Source of the DNA: Lachnospiraceae bacterium UBA7143
GTDB taxonomy: Bacteria > Bacillota > Clostridia > Lachnospirales > Lachnospiraceae
Direction of reading: 5' to 3'
Length of the DNA: 64,000 bases
Assembly: GCA_002491905.1 (NCBI GenBank)
Contig: DKWV01000025.1
Span: 62,001 to 126,000 of the forward strand
The translations under genes and the position numbers were made by a program. Within the stretch, counting starts at the first letter, position 1. The number at the start of each line of letters is the position of its first letter. Of this stretch, positions 50,591 through 58,459 are shown one piece after another. Below the pieces are notes generated by a model. It worked only from the letters and a program-made list of their open reading frames with translations. It was not told the origin of the DNA and did no database searches.

Positions 50591-50611
50591 ATGTGGAAAG
50601 GAAGTGTATTT

Positions 50612-51100
50612 ATGAGCAGAGAAGAACGGATTGAGATGCTCAAGAAGGAGTTTACGGAGATCAATACCTACAACAGGCCCACCTACTGTTCCGAGTGCGG
50701 GGGCGTTATGGTTTTTAAGGGGCTGGGAGAATATCAGTGCGAGAAGTGCGGCTTTCTGGATTATGACGATTACGGTAAAGTGCGCAATTATGTTGAAAAA
50801 CATATGGGGGTCACTTCAGCGGAGGCTTCCAAAGCTACCGGAGTAACGCAAAAATCCATCAGGGATATGCTCAAGGAGGGAAGGCTTGAGATAGCGCAAA
50901 ATTCCGCCATTTTCCTAAAATGTGAGATTTGCGGCGCGATGATCCGCAGCGGCAGATACTGCCCCCAGTGTGAGATGAACTATCACCATGATCTGGAGGA
51001 GATGGCGAGAAAGGCAAGACATCATGGCGATACATTCGGTTACAGCACCGAGCGGCGCAGAGGAGAGGAAGGCGCTAAGCGCTTTAAGAGAGAAGAGTAA
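50612..51100 (+). CDS. Zinc-ribbon/helix-turn-helix protein, YvyF-like
   Basis: A 162-residue protein with an N-terminal zinc ribbon (CSECGGVMVFKGLGEYQCEKCG), a central helix-turn-helix-like stretch (EASKATGVTQKSIRDMLKEG) and a second cysteine pair set (CEICGAMIRSGRYCPQC). A basic, probably disordered tail closes it. The layout recalls YvyF/TIGR03826 flagellar-operon proteins, but there are no flagellar genes nearby. Start 50612 is supported by AAAGGAAG; the longer frame from 50591 starts before that site. It may be a DNA- or RNA-binding regulator. Confidence 0.7.
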   Translation: MSREERIEMLKKEFTEINTYNRPTYCSECGGVMVFKGLGEYQCEKCGFLDYDDYGKVRNYVEKHMGVTSAEASKATGVTQKSIRDMLKEGRLEIAQNSAIFLKCEICGAMIRSGRYCPQCEMNYHHDLEEMARKARHHGDTFGYSTERRRGEEGAKRFKREE

Positions 51101-51132
51101 AACCTGACATAGGACTGACAGAGGAGAAAAGC

Positions 51133-52473
51133 ATGAAAATACAAAAGAATGAGCGGGCAAGAGGTGGATTGAGACATACATGGAAGACGGTGGCCGTATT
51201 TGGGACTGCGGCTCTTCTTGCGTGGTGTAATCCGATGGTGAGTCTTGCGGAGGCCACGGGCACCGTATTGCCCAACTCAGTCAATATCAGGAAACAGCCC
51301 GATCAGGAGAGCGAAGTGATCGGCAGCTCCACTGTCGGTAAGGAAATCAGCATCCGCGGCAAGGTTGATGCCTCCGGGATTACGTGGTATCAGGTGTATG
51401 TGGATGCGAACACGATGGGATATGTCCGCGCCGACATGATAGAGAAAAAGGGGGATGGGGACATCCCTACGGTTTCTGTGGCGGCGGAGAGCCAGACAGC
51501 GCAGGCACCGGAAGATGGGGAAGCAGACGCGCAGGAGTCGTCGGATGCAGGCAGCGCGGGCGGCTCAGAAGGCGGCGCGCAGGTGGAGGCACAGGAGACG
51601 ATGGATCTCCAGTATGCCAGCACAAAAGTGCAGGCGAAAGTGCGCCCCGATCCGTCCACATCCAATAATCCGGTAGATTCCCTGGCGCCTGACACGCAGG
51701 TGGTGGTGAGTGGGAAATCTGAGGGAAGCGACAGCAAAACATGGTATTTTGTCACTTTTACCGGAACAAACGGTTCGGAGAGGACGGGCTTTATCCGCTC
51801 TGATCTGTTAGAGCTGGGCGAGATGCTGCCTGTGGAGGAAGAGCCGGAGGAGGAACCCGTGGAGGAGCCAGAAGAGCCGGCCGCTGCACCCAGAAACGAT
51901 TACGAACTGAAAATTGAGACGGATTCCGAAGGGGTGGAACAGTGGTATATTTATGATAATATAACCGGGCAGAAGCAGAAGCTTGTGCCGCTTCTGGAAT
52001 CTTCTTACTCCCAGTCGCTTGACGATAAGGACGATACGGATTCCATTGTGAAGCAGCGGATTGTGATTGTTGTGCTGGCTGTGCTTTTGGCGGTTCTTGT
52101 GATTGTGACGGTCATCATGGCATTTAAGCTGCGGGATGCTTACTACGAGGATTATGAGGATGAGGACGAAGAGGACGAGGAACCGTCTAATGAGCGGACA
52201 CCCGTAAAGCGGACGGCGGAGAGAGAAAGGGAGTCCGGGCGCAGGACATCTCTGGAGGAAGAGCGCAGATCCCGCAGACGGGAAGAAGAAAACGGAGCCG
52301 GAGCGGAGAGACAGGAACGCAGGCGGCGGGAACGGGAAGTGACTTACCGGGACGAGCCGGATACGGAGGAGGCAGTCAGACCAGCGAGAGCGCGCAAGGC
52401 CAAGAACTTCCTTCTGGATGATGACGAGTTTGAGTTTGAGTTCCTAAATATGGACGATAAGGATTTGAAATAA
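51133..52473 (+). CDS. SH3b-domain membrane protein with charged cytoplasmic tail
   Basis: A 446-residue protein. A signal-anchor-like N-terminus (TVAVFGTAALLAWCNPMVSLAEA) is followed by two SH3b domains (about 44-102, VNIRKQPDQESEVIG; about 160-232, KVRPDPSTSNN) separated by an Ala/Gly/Glu-rich linker. After an acidic proline-rich stretch comes a transmembrane helix (IVIVVLAVLLAVLVIVTVIM, about 313-333). The tail is extremely charged, with an acidic run followed by Arg/Glu repeats. SH3b domains usually bind peptidoglycan. It probably spans from wall to cytoplasm. The gene precedes the GntR-clpC unit by two bases, so it may share that transcript. Confidence 0.75.
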   Translation: MKIQKNERARGGLRHTWKTVAVFGTAALLAWCNPMVSLAEATGTVLPNSVNIRKQPDQESEVIGSSTVGKEISIRGKVDASGITWYQVYVDANTMGYVRADMIEKKGDGDIPTVSVAAESQTAQAPEDGEADAQESSDAGSAGGSEGGAQVEAQETMDLQYASTKVQAKVRPDPSTSNNPVDSLAPDTQVVVSGKSEGSDSKTWYFVTFTGTNGSERTGFIRSDLLELGEMLPVEEEPEEEPVEEPEEPAAAPRNDYELKIETDSEGVEQWYIYDNITGQKQKLVPLLESSYSQSLDDKDDTDSIVKQRIVIVVLAVLLAVLVIVTVIMAFKLRDAYYEDYEDEDEEDEEPSNERTPVKRTAERERESGRRTSLEEERRSRRREEENGAGAERQERRRREREVTYRDEPDTEEAVRPARARKAKNFLLDDDEFEFEFLNMDDKDLK

Positions 52474-52475
52474 CT

Positions 52476-52859
52476 ATGGTTATCGAGATAGATTTTAACA
52501 GTGACCAGGCAATTTATATGCAGCTTCGGGATCAGATCATAATGGGAATCGCATCATCCCAGTTTCAGGAGGGTGACATGCTCCCTTCTGTCAGGCAGCT
52601 TGCGGACAGCATCGGCATCAATATGCACACGGTCAATAAGGCCTACACCGTTTTAAAGCAGGAGGGCTATGTGAAGGTGGATCGCAGACGGGGCGTGATG
52701 GTGGCTGTGGATATCGACAGGATGCAGGCCACCCAGGAAATCAGGGAGGATCTGATGGTCACCCTGGCAAAGGCAAGCTGTAAGAATATTTCCGAAGAAG
52801 AAGTGCATGCTCTTATTGATGAGATCTATGAGGAATATGGGAAAGGAATGAGAAAGTAA
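52476..52859 (+). CDS. GntR-family (YtrA-type) regulator upstream of clpC
   Basis: A 127-residue short GntR regulator: AIYMQLRDQIIMGIASSQFQ, then GDMLPSVRQLADSIGINMHT and VNKAYTVLKQEGYVKVDRRR form the winged helix; a short helical tail replaces the large effector domain, as in the YtrA subfamily. Its stop is immediately followed by the clpC ATG, so the two are coupled. In many Firmicutes CtsR heads the clpC operon, and here this regulator takes that place. Whether it controls clpC is not known. Confidence 0.85.
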   Translation: MVIEIDFNSDQAIYMQLRDQIIMGIASSQFQEGDMLPSVRQLADSIGINMHTVNKAYTVLKQEGYVKVDRRRGVMVAVDIDRMQATQEIREDLMVTLAKASCKNISEEEVHALIDEIYEEYGKGMRK

Positions 52860-55307
52860 ATGCAGCCACAATTTACGGATAAGGCGAAGACAGCTCTGAT
52901 CTTAGCGGAGCGGGCTGCCAGAAGCTTACGGCAGAGTTATGTGGGAAGCGAGCATATCCTGTTAGGACTTTTACGGGAGAATACAGGCGTTGCGGCGACC
53001 GTGCTTTTGAACAATGGTGTGGACGTGGTGCGGCTGAAGGAGATGATAAAGGATCTGATTGTGCCGGAGACCTCCGTGCTGATTGCGGAGCGGGACGGGT
53101 ATTCTCCCCGTGCACAGGCGATTCTGGAGGAGGCGCACAGACAGGCGGAACGGTTCCGCAGCGATAAAACGGGGACGGAGCACATTCTTCTGGCTCTTCT
53201 GAAGGAGGGGGAGAATGTTGCAGTCAGGCTGTTAAATACTATGGGTATTTCAGTGCAGAAACTCTATGTGGATGTGCTGGTTGCTATGGGAGAGGACGGC
53301 GCGCTCTATAAGGATGATCTGGGCAGAAAGCAGAATAAGAAGAAGGGAAACACTTCCACGCTTGACCATTACAGCAGAGACCTGACGGCCCTTGCCAGGG
53401 AGGGTAAGCTTGACCCGGTAATCGGCAGGGAAGAAGAGATCACCAGAGTGGTGCAGATTTTAAGCCGCCGCACGAAAAACAATCCCTGTCTGGTGGGTGA
53501 ACCGGGGGTTGGTAAGACCGCTGTTGTGGAAGGGCTTGCGGCGAGAATTGTGACAGGGGACGTGCCCTTCACAGTGCAGAATAAGAGACTTCTCACGCTG
53601 GATCTCTCGGGCATGGTGGCTGGCAGTAAATACCGCGGCGAATTTGAGGAGCGGATCAAAAAGGTCATTAAGGAAGTGATTGAGGACGGCAATATCATCC
53701 TGTTTCTCGATGAGATGCACACCATTATCGGTGCAGGCGGCGCGGAGGGCGCCATTGATGCCTCCAATATTTTGAAGCCATCTCTTGCAAGGGGTGAAAT
53801 TCAGCTGATCGGCGCGACCACCATTGCGGAGTACCGCAAGTATGTGGAGAAGGACGCGGCGCTGGAGCGGCGTTTCCATCCTGTGACGGTGGAGGAGCCG
53901 ACCATTGAGGAGACGGAAAACATCCTGCGCGGTATCGCCCACAAGTACGAGGAGCATCACCGGGTTACCATCACGCCGGAGGCGATCAGCGCGGCGGTGG
54001 CCCTGTCGGCCCGCTATATCAACGACAGGAATCTGCCGGATAAGGCCATCGACCTGATTGACGAGGCGTCGGCGGCGGTGCGGCTGCATGTGACAAAGCA
54101 GCCCGATAAGCTGCAGGAACTTTCGGAGGAGATAGACAGGATTGATCTGCAGATTGAGCGGTCGATCCGCATGGAGGCGTTTACCCAGGCGGCGGAACTG
54201 AAGAAAAAGCAGGAGAGCTGCATTAAGAAATACGAGCGTCTGGTGAAGCGTCTGGAGCAGGAGGACTTAAACCGCGCCTATGTGGTGGGAGAGAATGAGA
54301 TCGCTGAAGTGGTGGCGCTCTGGACGAAAATTCCCGTCAAGAAACTGGCGGAGAAGGAGAGCGAGCGACTGCTCAAGCTGGAATCCATTCTTCACAAGCG
54401 TGTGATCGGCCAGGAGGAGGCCGTCGTGGCGGTGGCGAAGGCCATGCGGCGCGGCCGGGTGGGACTGCAGGATCCCAATCGACCAATTGGGTCATTCCTG
54501 TTTCTGGGGCCTACGGGCGTAGGAAAAACGGAACTTTCCAAAGCGCTGGCGGAGGCTATGTTCGGTTCAGAGAATGCATTGATCCGTGTGGATATGTCGG
54601 AGTACATGGAGGGTCATTCGGTGTCGAAGATGATCGGATCGCCGCCGGGCTATGTGGGGTTCGAGGAAGGAGGACAGCTCTCTGAGAAGATCCGCAGGAA
54701 TCCGTATTCTGTAGTGCTGTTTGACGAGATAGAGAAGGCCCACCCGGATGTGTTTAACGTGCTTTTGCAGGTGCTGGATGACGGACACATCACCGACTCC
54801 AAGGGACGGAAGGTGAGCTTTAAGAACACCATCCTGATTATGACATCGAACGCCGGCGCGCAGCGCATCATTGATCCGAAGAATCTGGGATTTGGCGCGG
54901 CGGAGACGGAGAAACAGAGCTATGATAAAATGAAAGGGAAGGTCATGGAGGAGGTGAAACGCCTCTTCAAACCTGAGTTTATCAACAGGATAGATGAGAT
55001 CATGGTATTCCATCCTCTGAACAGGGAGGATATGAAGGCGATTGTCACCCTGCTTTCGAAAAACCTGTCGAAGCGCTGTAAGGAGCAGATGAATATAGAG
55101 CTTGGCGTCGCATCTTCCGTGAAAGAGTATCTGATCGAGAAGCATATGGATGTCAAGATGGGGGCGAGACCTATGAAGCGGGCGATCCAGTCGGAGATCG
55201 AGGACGCGCTGGCGGAGGAAATTCTGGCAGGGAAAGTGAAGAGCGGCGATAAGGTGTCCGTGGGACTGAAAAATAAAAAGATAACCTTTACGGTAAAACC
55301 AAAATAA
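52860..55307 (+). CDS. clpC: ClpC-type AAA+ protease ATPase subunit
   Basis: An 815-residue two-ring AAA+ unfoldase that feeds substrates to ClpP. Double Clp N-domain (KTALILAERAARSLRQSYVG and TEHILLALLKEGENVAVRLL), first ATPase with GEPGVGKTAVVEGLA (about 213) and FLDEMHTI, a middle coiled coil with a UVR-like AELKKKQESCIKKYERLVKR, second ATPase with GPTGVGKTELSKAL (about 550) and VLFDEIEKAHPDV. The C-terminal domain ends with the usual MGARPMKRAIQSEIED. ATG 52860 abuts the regulator's stop. There is no mcsA or mcsB alongside, so the arginine-phosphate adaptor system is not encoded here. Confidence 0.94.
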   Translation: MQPQFTDKAKTALILAERAARSLRQSYVGSEHILLGLLRENTGVAATVLLNNGVDVVRLKEMIKDLIVPETSVLIAERDGYSPRAQAILEEAHRQAERFRSDKTGTEHILLALLKEGENVAVRLLNTMGISVQKLYVDVLVAMGEDGALYKDDLGRKQNKKKGNTSTLDHYSRDLTALAREGKLDPVIGREEEITRVVQILSRRTKNNPCLVGEPGVGKTAVVEGLAARIVTGDVPFTVQNKRLLTLDLSGMVAGSKYRGEFEERIKKVIKEVIEDGNIILFLDEMHTIIGAGGAEGAIDASNILKPSLARGEIQLIGATTIAEYRKYVEKDAALERRFHPVTVEEPTIEETENILRGIAHKYEEHHRVTITPEAISAAVALSARYINDRNLPDKAIDLIDEASAAVRLHVTKQPDKLQELSEEIDRIDLQIERSIRMEAFTQAAELKKKQESCIKKYERLVKRLEQEDLNRAYVVGENEIAEVVALWTKIPVKKLAEKESERLLKLESILHKRVIGQEEAVVAVAKAMRRGRVGLQDPNRPIGSFLFLGPTGVGKTELSKALAEAMFGSENALIRVDMSEYMEGHSVSKMIGSPPGYVGFEEGGQLSEKIRRNPYSVVLFDEIEKAHPDVFNVLLQVLDDGHITDSKGRKVSFKNTILIMTSNAGAQRIIDPKNLGFGAAETEKQSYDKMKGKVMEEVKRLFKPEFINRIDEIMVFHPLNREDMKAIVTLLSKNLSKRCKEQMNIELGVASSVKEYLIEKHMDVKMGARPMKRAIQSEIEDALAEEILAGKVKSGDKVSVGLKNKKITFTVKPK

Positions 55308-55334
55308 TAGAAAAGACATTAGGAGGAAAGAGCG

Positions 55335-55745
55335 ATGGCTGTAGTAGAGGAGTTGTTGCGCGCAGAGAGTGACAGGACGATCAGCTTTGGCAATCATAAG
55401 CTGGCGGCAAAGGCAAAGCTGGAGGATTATGAGCACGGCGGTAATCTTTATAAGGTGAAGACCTTTAAGGAACTGACGAAGCTTGAGAAAAACGGCATGT
55501 TTGCCTATGAGTCGGAGCCGGGCACCAGTGTGAACCACTTTGAGGAGACGGAGAATGGTATTACCTTTACGGTGGAGGGTGATGAGGATGCGCAGATCAC
55601 GGTGGGACTTGAGGAGGACACAATTTACAAGGTGTATGTGAACGGCGCGAACGTGGGAGAGATGAAAACCAACCTGAGCGGTAAGCTGAGTATCAGTGTG
55701 GAGCTGGCAAGTGTCGGAGCGGTGGAAGTGAAGATCGTTAAGTAG
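55335..55745 (+). CDS. Conserved 136-residue protein between clpC and radA
   Basis: A soluble, beta-rich protein beginning MAVVEELLRAESDRTISFGN, with KLEDYEHGGNLYKVKTFKEL and a C-terminal beta domain (YKVYVNGANVGEMKTNLSGK). Similar proteins are widespread in Lachnospiraceae, and some databases label them endosialidase-like, which I regard as unproven because no catalytic motif is visible. AGGAGGAAAG precedes ATG 55335. It lies 27 bases after clpC, so it may share its transcript, and a GC-rich stem follows. Confidence 0.72.
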   Translation: MAVVEELLRAESDRTISFGNHKLAAKAKLEDYEHGGNLYKVKTFKELTKLEKNGMFAYESEPGTSVNHFEETENGITFTVEGDEDAQITVGLEEDTIYKVYVNGANVGEMKTNLSGKLSISVELASVGAVEVKIVK

Positions 55746-55763
55746 AAGTTTGGCGTGATATCT

Positions 55764-55809
55764 GGGGCTTTTTGACTGACATATATCTCATGTTCGGTCA
55801 GAAAGCCCC
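55764..55809 (+). terminator. Stem-loop between the 136-residue gene and radA
   Basis: GGGGCTTTTTGACTG (55764-55778) pairs with CGGTCAGAAAGCCCC (55795-55809), about 15 pairs with wobble or mismatch positions. The following AATTTAAT is a poor U-tract, so termination may be partial. Confidence 0.5.
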
Positions 55810-55841
55810 AATTTAATAGAAACAAAAGAAAGGGCAAGAGA

Positions 55842-57209
55842 ATGGCAAAAGGAAAATCGACGGTGTTTTTCTGTCAGAGCTGCGGCTATGAATCTTCCAA
55901 GTGGCTGGGACAGTGCCCCGGCTGTAAGGAGTGGAATACTATGGTGGAAGAGCCTGCCGTCAGCCGGGGGAAAGGCGCCGCAGGCGGGAGCGTGTCCGGG
56001 ATAAGGGACGCAGAGCCGGTGAGCTTAAAGGAAGTGAATCTGCAGGAGGGAGAGCGCATGACCACGTATATTGCCGAGCTTGACAGAGTGCTGGGTGGTG
56101 GCATTGTGCCAGGATCTCTTACTCTGGTGGGAGGCGATCCCGGTATCGGCAAGTCCACCCTGCTTTTGCAGGTGTGCAGGCATATGGCGGCGGACGGCAG
56201 AAAAATTCTCTATATATCCGGGGAGGAGTCCCTGCAGCAGATCAAGATGCGTGCCAACCGAATTGGGGCGTTTTCGGATCAGATGCTCCTTCTGTGTGAG
56301 ACTAATCTGGAAACGGTGGAACAGACGATTCGGAAACAATTGCCTGCGGTGGCGGTCATTGATTCCATCCAGACCATGTACCGGGAAGAGGTATCTTCTG
56401 CTCCCGGCAGTGTCTCCCAGGTGAGGGAGTCCACAAATGTACTGATGCAGCTTGCCAAGGGGCTGGGCATTTCTATCCTGATTGTGGGCCATGTAACCAA
56501 GGAGGGAACGGTGGCGGGTCCCAGGGTTTTGGAGCATATGGTGGATACGGTGCTGTATTTTGAGGGGGACAGACATGCTTCCTACCGTATCCTGCGGGGT
56601 GTCAAGAACCGATTTGGGTCCACCAATGAGATCGGCGTTTTTGAGATGAAGGAAGAAGGGCTTGTGGAGGTGGAGAACGCCTCCGAGTTTATGCTGAGTG
56701 GCAAGCCTGAGGGAGCAAGCGGCTCCGTGGTTTCCTGCTCTATGGAAGGGACCAGGCCGATTTTACTGGAAATACAGGCGCTTCTATGCCACAGCAATTT
56801 CGGTATTCCCAGAAGACAGGCCACGGGCATGGATTTTAACAGATTAAATCTTCTGATGGCAGTTCTGGAAAAGCGTTTAAATCTGCAGATGTCGGACTGT
56901 GACGCCTATGTGAATCTGGCGGGCGGCATGCGGATCGCAGAGCCTGCCATTGATCTGGGGGTCGCTATGGCAGCCGTGTCCAGCTTTAAGAACCGGGCGG
57001 TCGACGATAAGACAATCGCTTTTGGCGAGATCGGATTGAGCGGTGAGGTGCGGGGTGTCTCTCAGGCGGCTAAACGGGTGGCGGAGGCGGCGAAGCTGGG
57101 GTTTACAACATGCATTTTACCGGCGGTCAACGCAGGGCAGATCAAGGCGAAAGAAGGGGTTCGGGTGATTGGTGTCAGGACGGTGCGGGATGCCATCGAC
57201 TTGATTTAA
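55842..57209 (+). CDS. radA: DNA repair protein RadA (Sms)
   Basis: A 455-residue branch-migration helicase of recombination repair. An N-terminal zinc finger (CQSCGYESSKWLGQCPGC), a RecA-like ATPase with GGDPGIGKSTLLLQV (Walker A, about 103-117), the RadA-specific GVKNRFGSTNEIGVF, and a C-terminal Lon-like fold (DCDAYVNLAGGMRIAEPAID) give the full order. GAAAGGGCAAG precedes ATG 55842. radA next to clpC is the usual neighbourhood in Firmicutes. Its last codons contain the -35 of the LCP-gene promoter. Confidence 0.95.
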   Translation: MAKGKSTVFFCQSCGYESSKWLGQCPGCKEWNTMVEEPAVSRGKGAAGGSVSGIRDAEPVSLKEVNLQEGERMTTYIAELDRVLGGGIVPGSLTLVGGDPGIGKSTLLLQVCRHMAADGRKILYISGEESLQQIKMRANRIGAFSDQMLLLCETNLETVEQTIRKQLPAVAVIDSIQTMYREEVSSAPGSVSQVRESTNVLMQLAKGLGISILIVGHVTKEGTVAGPRVLEHMVDTVLYFEGDRHASYRILRGVKNRFGSTNEIGVFEMKEEGLVEVENASEFMLSGKPEGASGSVVSCSMEGTRPILLEIQALLCHSNFGIPRRQATGMDFNRLNLLMAVLEKRLNLQMSDCDAYVNLAGGMRIAEPAIDLGVAMAAVSSFKNRAVDDKTIAFGEIGLSGEVRGVSQAAKRVAEAAKLGFTTCILPAVNAGQIKAKEGVRVIGVRTVRDAIDLI

Positions 57210-57229
57210 TGCAGGTTATGTGGTACGAT
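57201..57229 (+). promoter_or_regulatory. Promoter of the LCP gene
   Basis: TTGATT (57201-57206, inside the radA end), 17-bp spacer, TACGAT (57224-57229) with TGTGG before the -10, the same extended context seen at several promoters here. Confidence 0.5.
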
Positions 57230-57282
57230 ATCCGAGGTTATTCTTAAGTTTACGGTATGGGAAAGTACGACGGAAACAGGGT

Positions 57283-57298
57283 CTGACAAAGGAGTCAG
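57283..57298 (+). promoter_or_regulatory. Ribosome site displayed in a hairpin loop before the LCP gene
   Basis: CTGAC (57283-57287) and GTCAG (57294-57298) can form a stem whose six-base loop is AAAGGA, the core of the Shine-Dalgarno sequence, one base before ATG 57300. Exposure or closure of this loop could tune translation. Confidence 0.4.
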
Positions 57299-57299
57299 T

Positions 57300-58385
57300 A
57301 TGGATAAGAGAAAGCACGGCTTTCGGGGTGGCAAACCTCTTCTGATCGTTGAAATCTGCGTTCTGCTTATCGCTGTCGGCGTGATGTATTTGGTGGTCAC
57401 GATGACAGGCGAGGTAAATCACAAGGATATTGATGAGGACAATATCCGTATTAATGAGGATATTGTCAGGAAAAAGACAACCAGTGTAAAGCAGACGGAG
57501 AAGAAGGAGGAGGAAAAAAGAAAAGGATACCGCAACATTGCGCTCTTCGGTGTGGATGCCAGAGACGGCGAGCTGGGAAGAGGCACGAGAAGTGACACCA
57601 TCATGATTGCCAGTATTAACCAGGACACGCAGGAGATTAAGCTGATTTCCGTGTTCCGGGATACCTATCTGAATCTGAGCAACGATTCCTATAATAAATG
57701 CAATACGGCCTATGCGCAGGGCGGGCCGGAGCAGGCGATCAATATGCTCAACATGAATCTGGATCTGGACATTACGGACTATGTGACCATCGGTTTTTCG
57801 GGACTGATTGACGCGGTGGATGCGCTGGGCGGTGTGGAGATCGATATTACGGATTCGGAGATTACCCATCTGAATAATTACCAGCTCTGTATGTCGGAGG
57901 AACTGGGCGTGGATTACATTCCGGTTGAGCAGAGCGGAAGACAGCTTTTAAACGGGATGCAGGCCACGGCCTACTGTCGGATCCGCTATACAAGGGGAGA
58001 CGATTTCAGAAGGGCGCAAAGACAGCGGGAGGTGCTTGCGGCTATGATGGATAAGGCGGGCGGCGCATCGGTCAGCACATTGACCGATATGGTTAATGCC
58101 GTTCTGCCCCAGGTGGAGACATCCCTGAACGTGAACGAGATATTGAGCGTCCTCGGAAGTGTGGCGGGATACAATATGGCGGCCAGCGACGGGTTTCCCT
58201 TCGAGGGAGGCAGGGCAGGAGCCAATGTGGGAAGCAAGGGCAGTTGTGTGATCCCGGCTGATCTGGAGGAAAATGTGAGGCAGCTTCACCAGGTGCTTTA
58301 CCCGGAGGAGCGTTATACACCTTCGGCCCAGGTAAAGCGGATCAGCGAGGAGATTAAAGAACAGGCAGGCGAGTATATACAATAA
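57300..58385 (+). CDS. LytR-CpsA-Psr (LCP) family cell-wall ligase
   Basis: A 361-residue membrane-anchored enzyme that transfers wall polymers such as teichoic acids or capsule from lipid carriers to peptidoglycan. One N-terminal helix (LLIVEICVLLIAVGVMYLVV) anchors it with the LCP domain outside. Core motifs are IALFGVDARDG, RGTRSDTIMIASIN, ISVFRDTYL and CRIRYTRGDDFRRAQRQREV, with the Arg/Asp residues that hold pyrophosphate. A basic/acidic linker lies between helix and domain. Its start has AAAGGAG within a small hairpin. It has its own promoter at 57201. Confidence 0.9.
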   Translation: MDKRKHGFRGGKPLLIVEICVLLIAVGVMYLVVTMTGEVNHKDIDEDNIRINEDIVRKKTTSVKQTEKKEEEKRKGYRNIALFGVDARDGELGRGTRSDTIMIASINQDTQEIKLISVFRDTYLNLSNDSYNKCNTAYAQGGPEQAINMLNMNLDLDITDYVTIGFSGLIDAVDALGGVEIDITDSEITHLNNYQLCMSEELGVDYIPVEQSGRQLLNGMQATAYCRIRYTRGDDFRRAQRQREVLAAMMDKAGGASVSTLTDMVNAVLPQVETSLNVNEILSVLGSVAGYNMAASDGFPFEGGRAGANVGSKGSCVIPADLEENVRQLHQVLYPEERYTPSAQVKRISEEIKEQAGEYIQ

Positions 58386-58399
58386 CGGTTCAGCTGGAG

Positions 58400-58435
58400 A
58401 CAGGGCAGCAGTTCACAAACGGGACTGCTGTCTGT
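58400..58435 (+). promoter_or_regulatory. Stem-loop between LCP gene and second ABC exporter pair
   Basis: ACAGGGCAGCAGT (58400-58412) pairs with ACTGCTGTCTGT (58424-58435) around CACAAACGGG, but GTGCGCGG follows instead of a T-run. It may be a weak terminator or an mRNA-stability element. Confidence 0.4.
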
Positions 58436-58459
58436 GCGCGGAGGGAACATACTGCAATT

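Noticed and set aside
48722..50803. A 693-codon open frame on the minus strand opposite purN-purD
   Set aside because: Its translation is rich in His/Arg/Leu with no domain pattern and no ribosome site; it is the antisense shadow of two secure purine genes.
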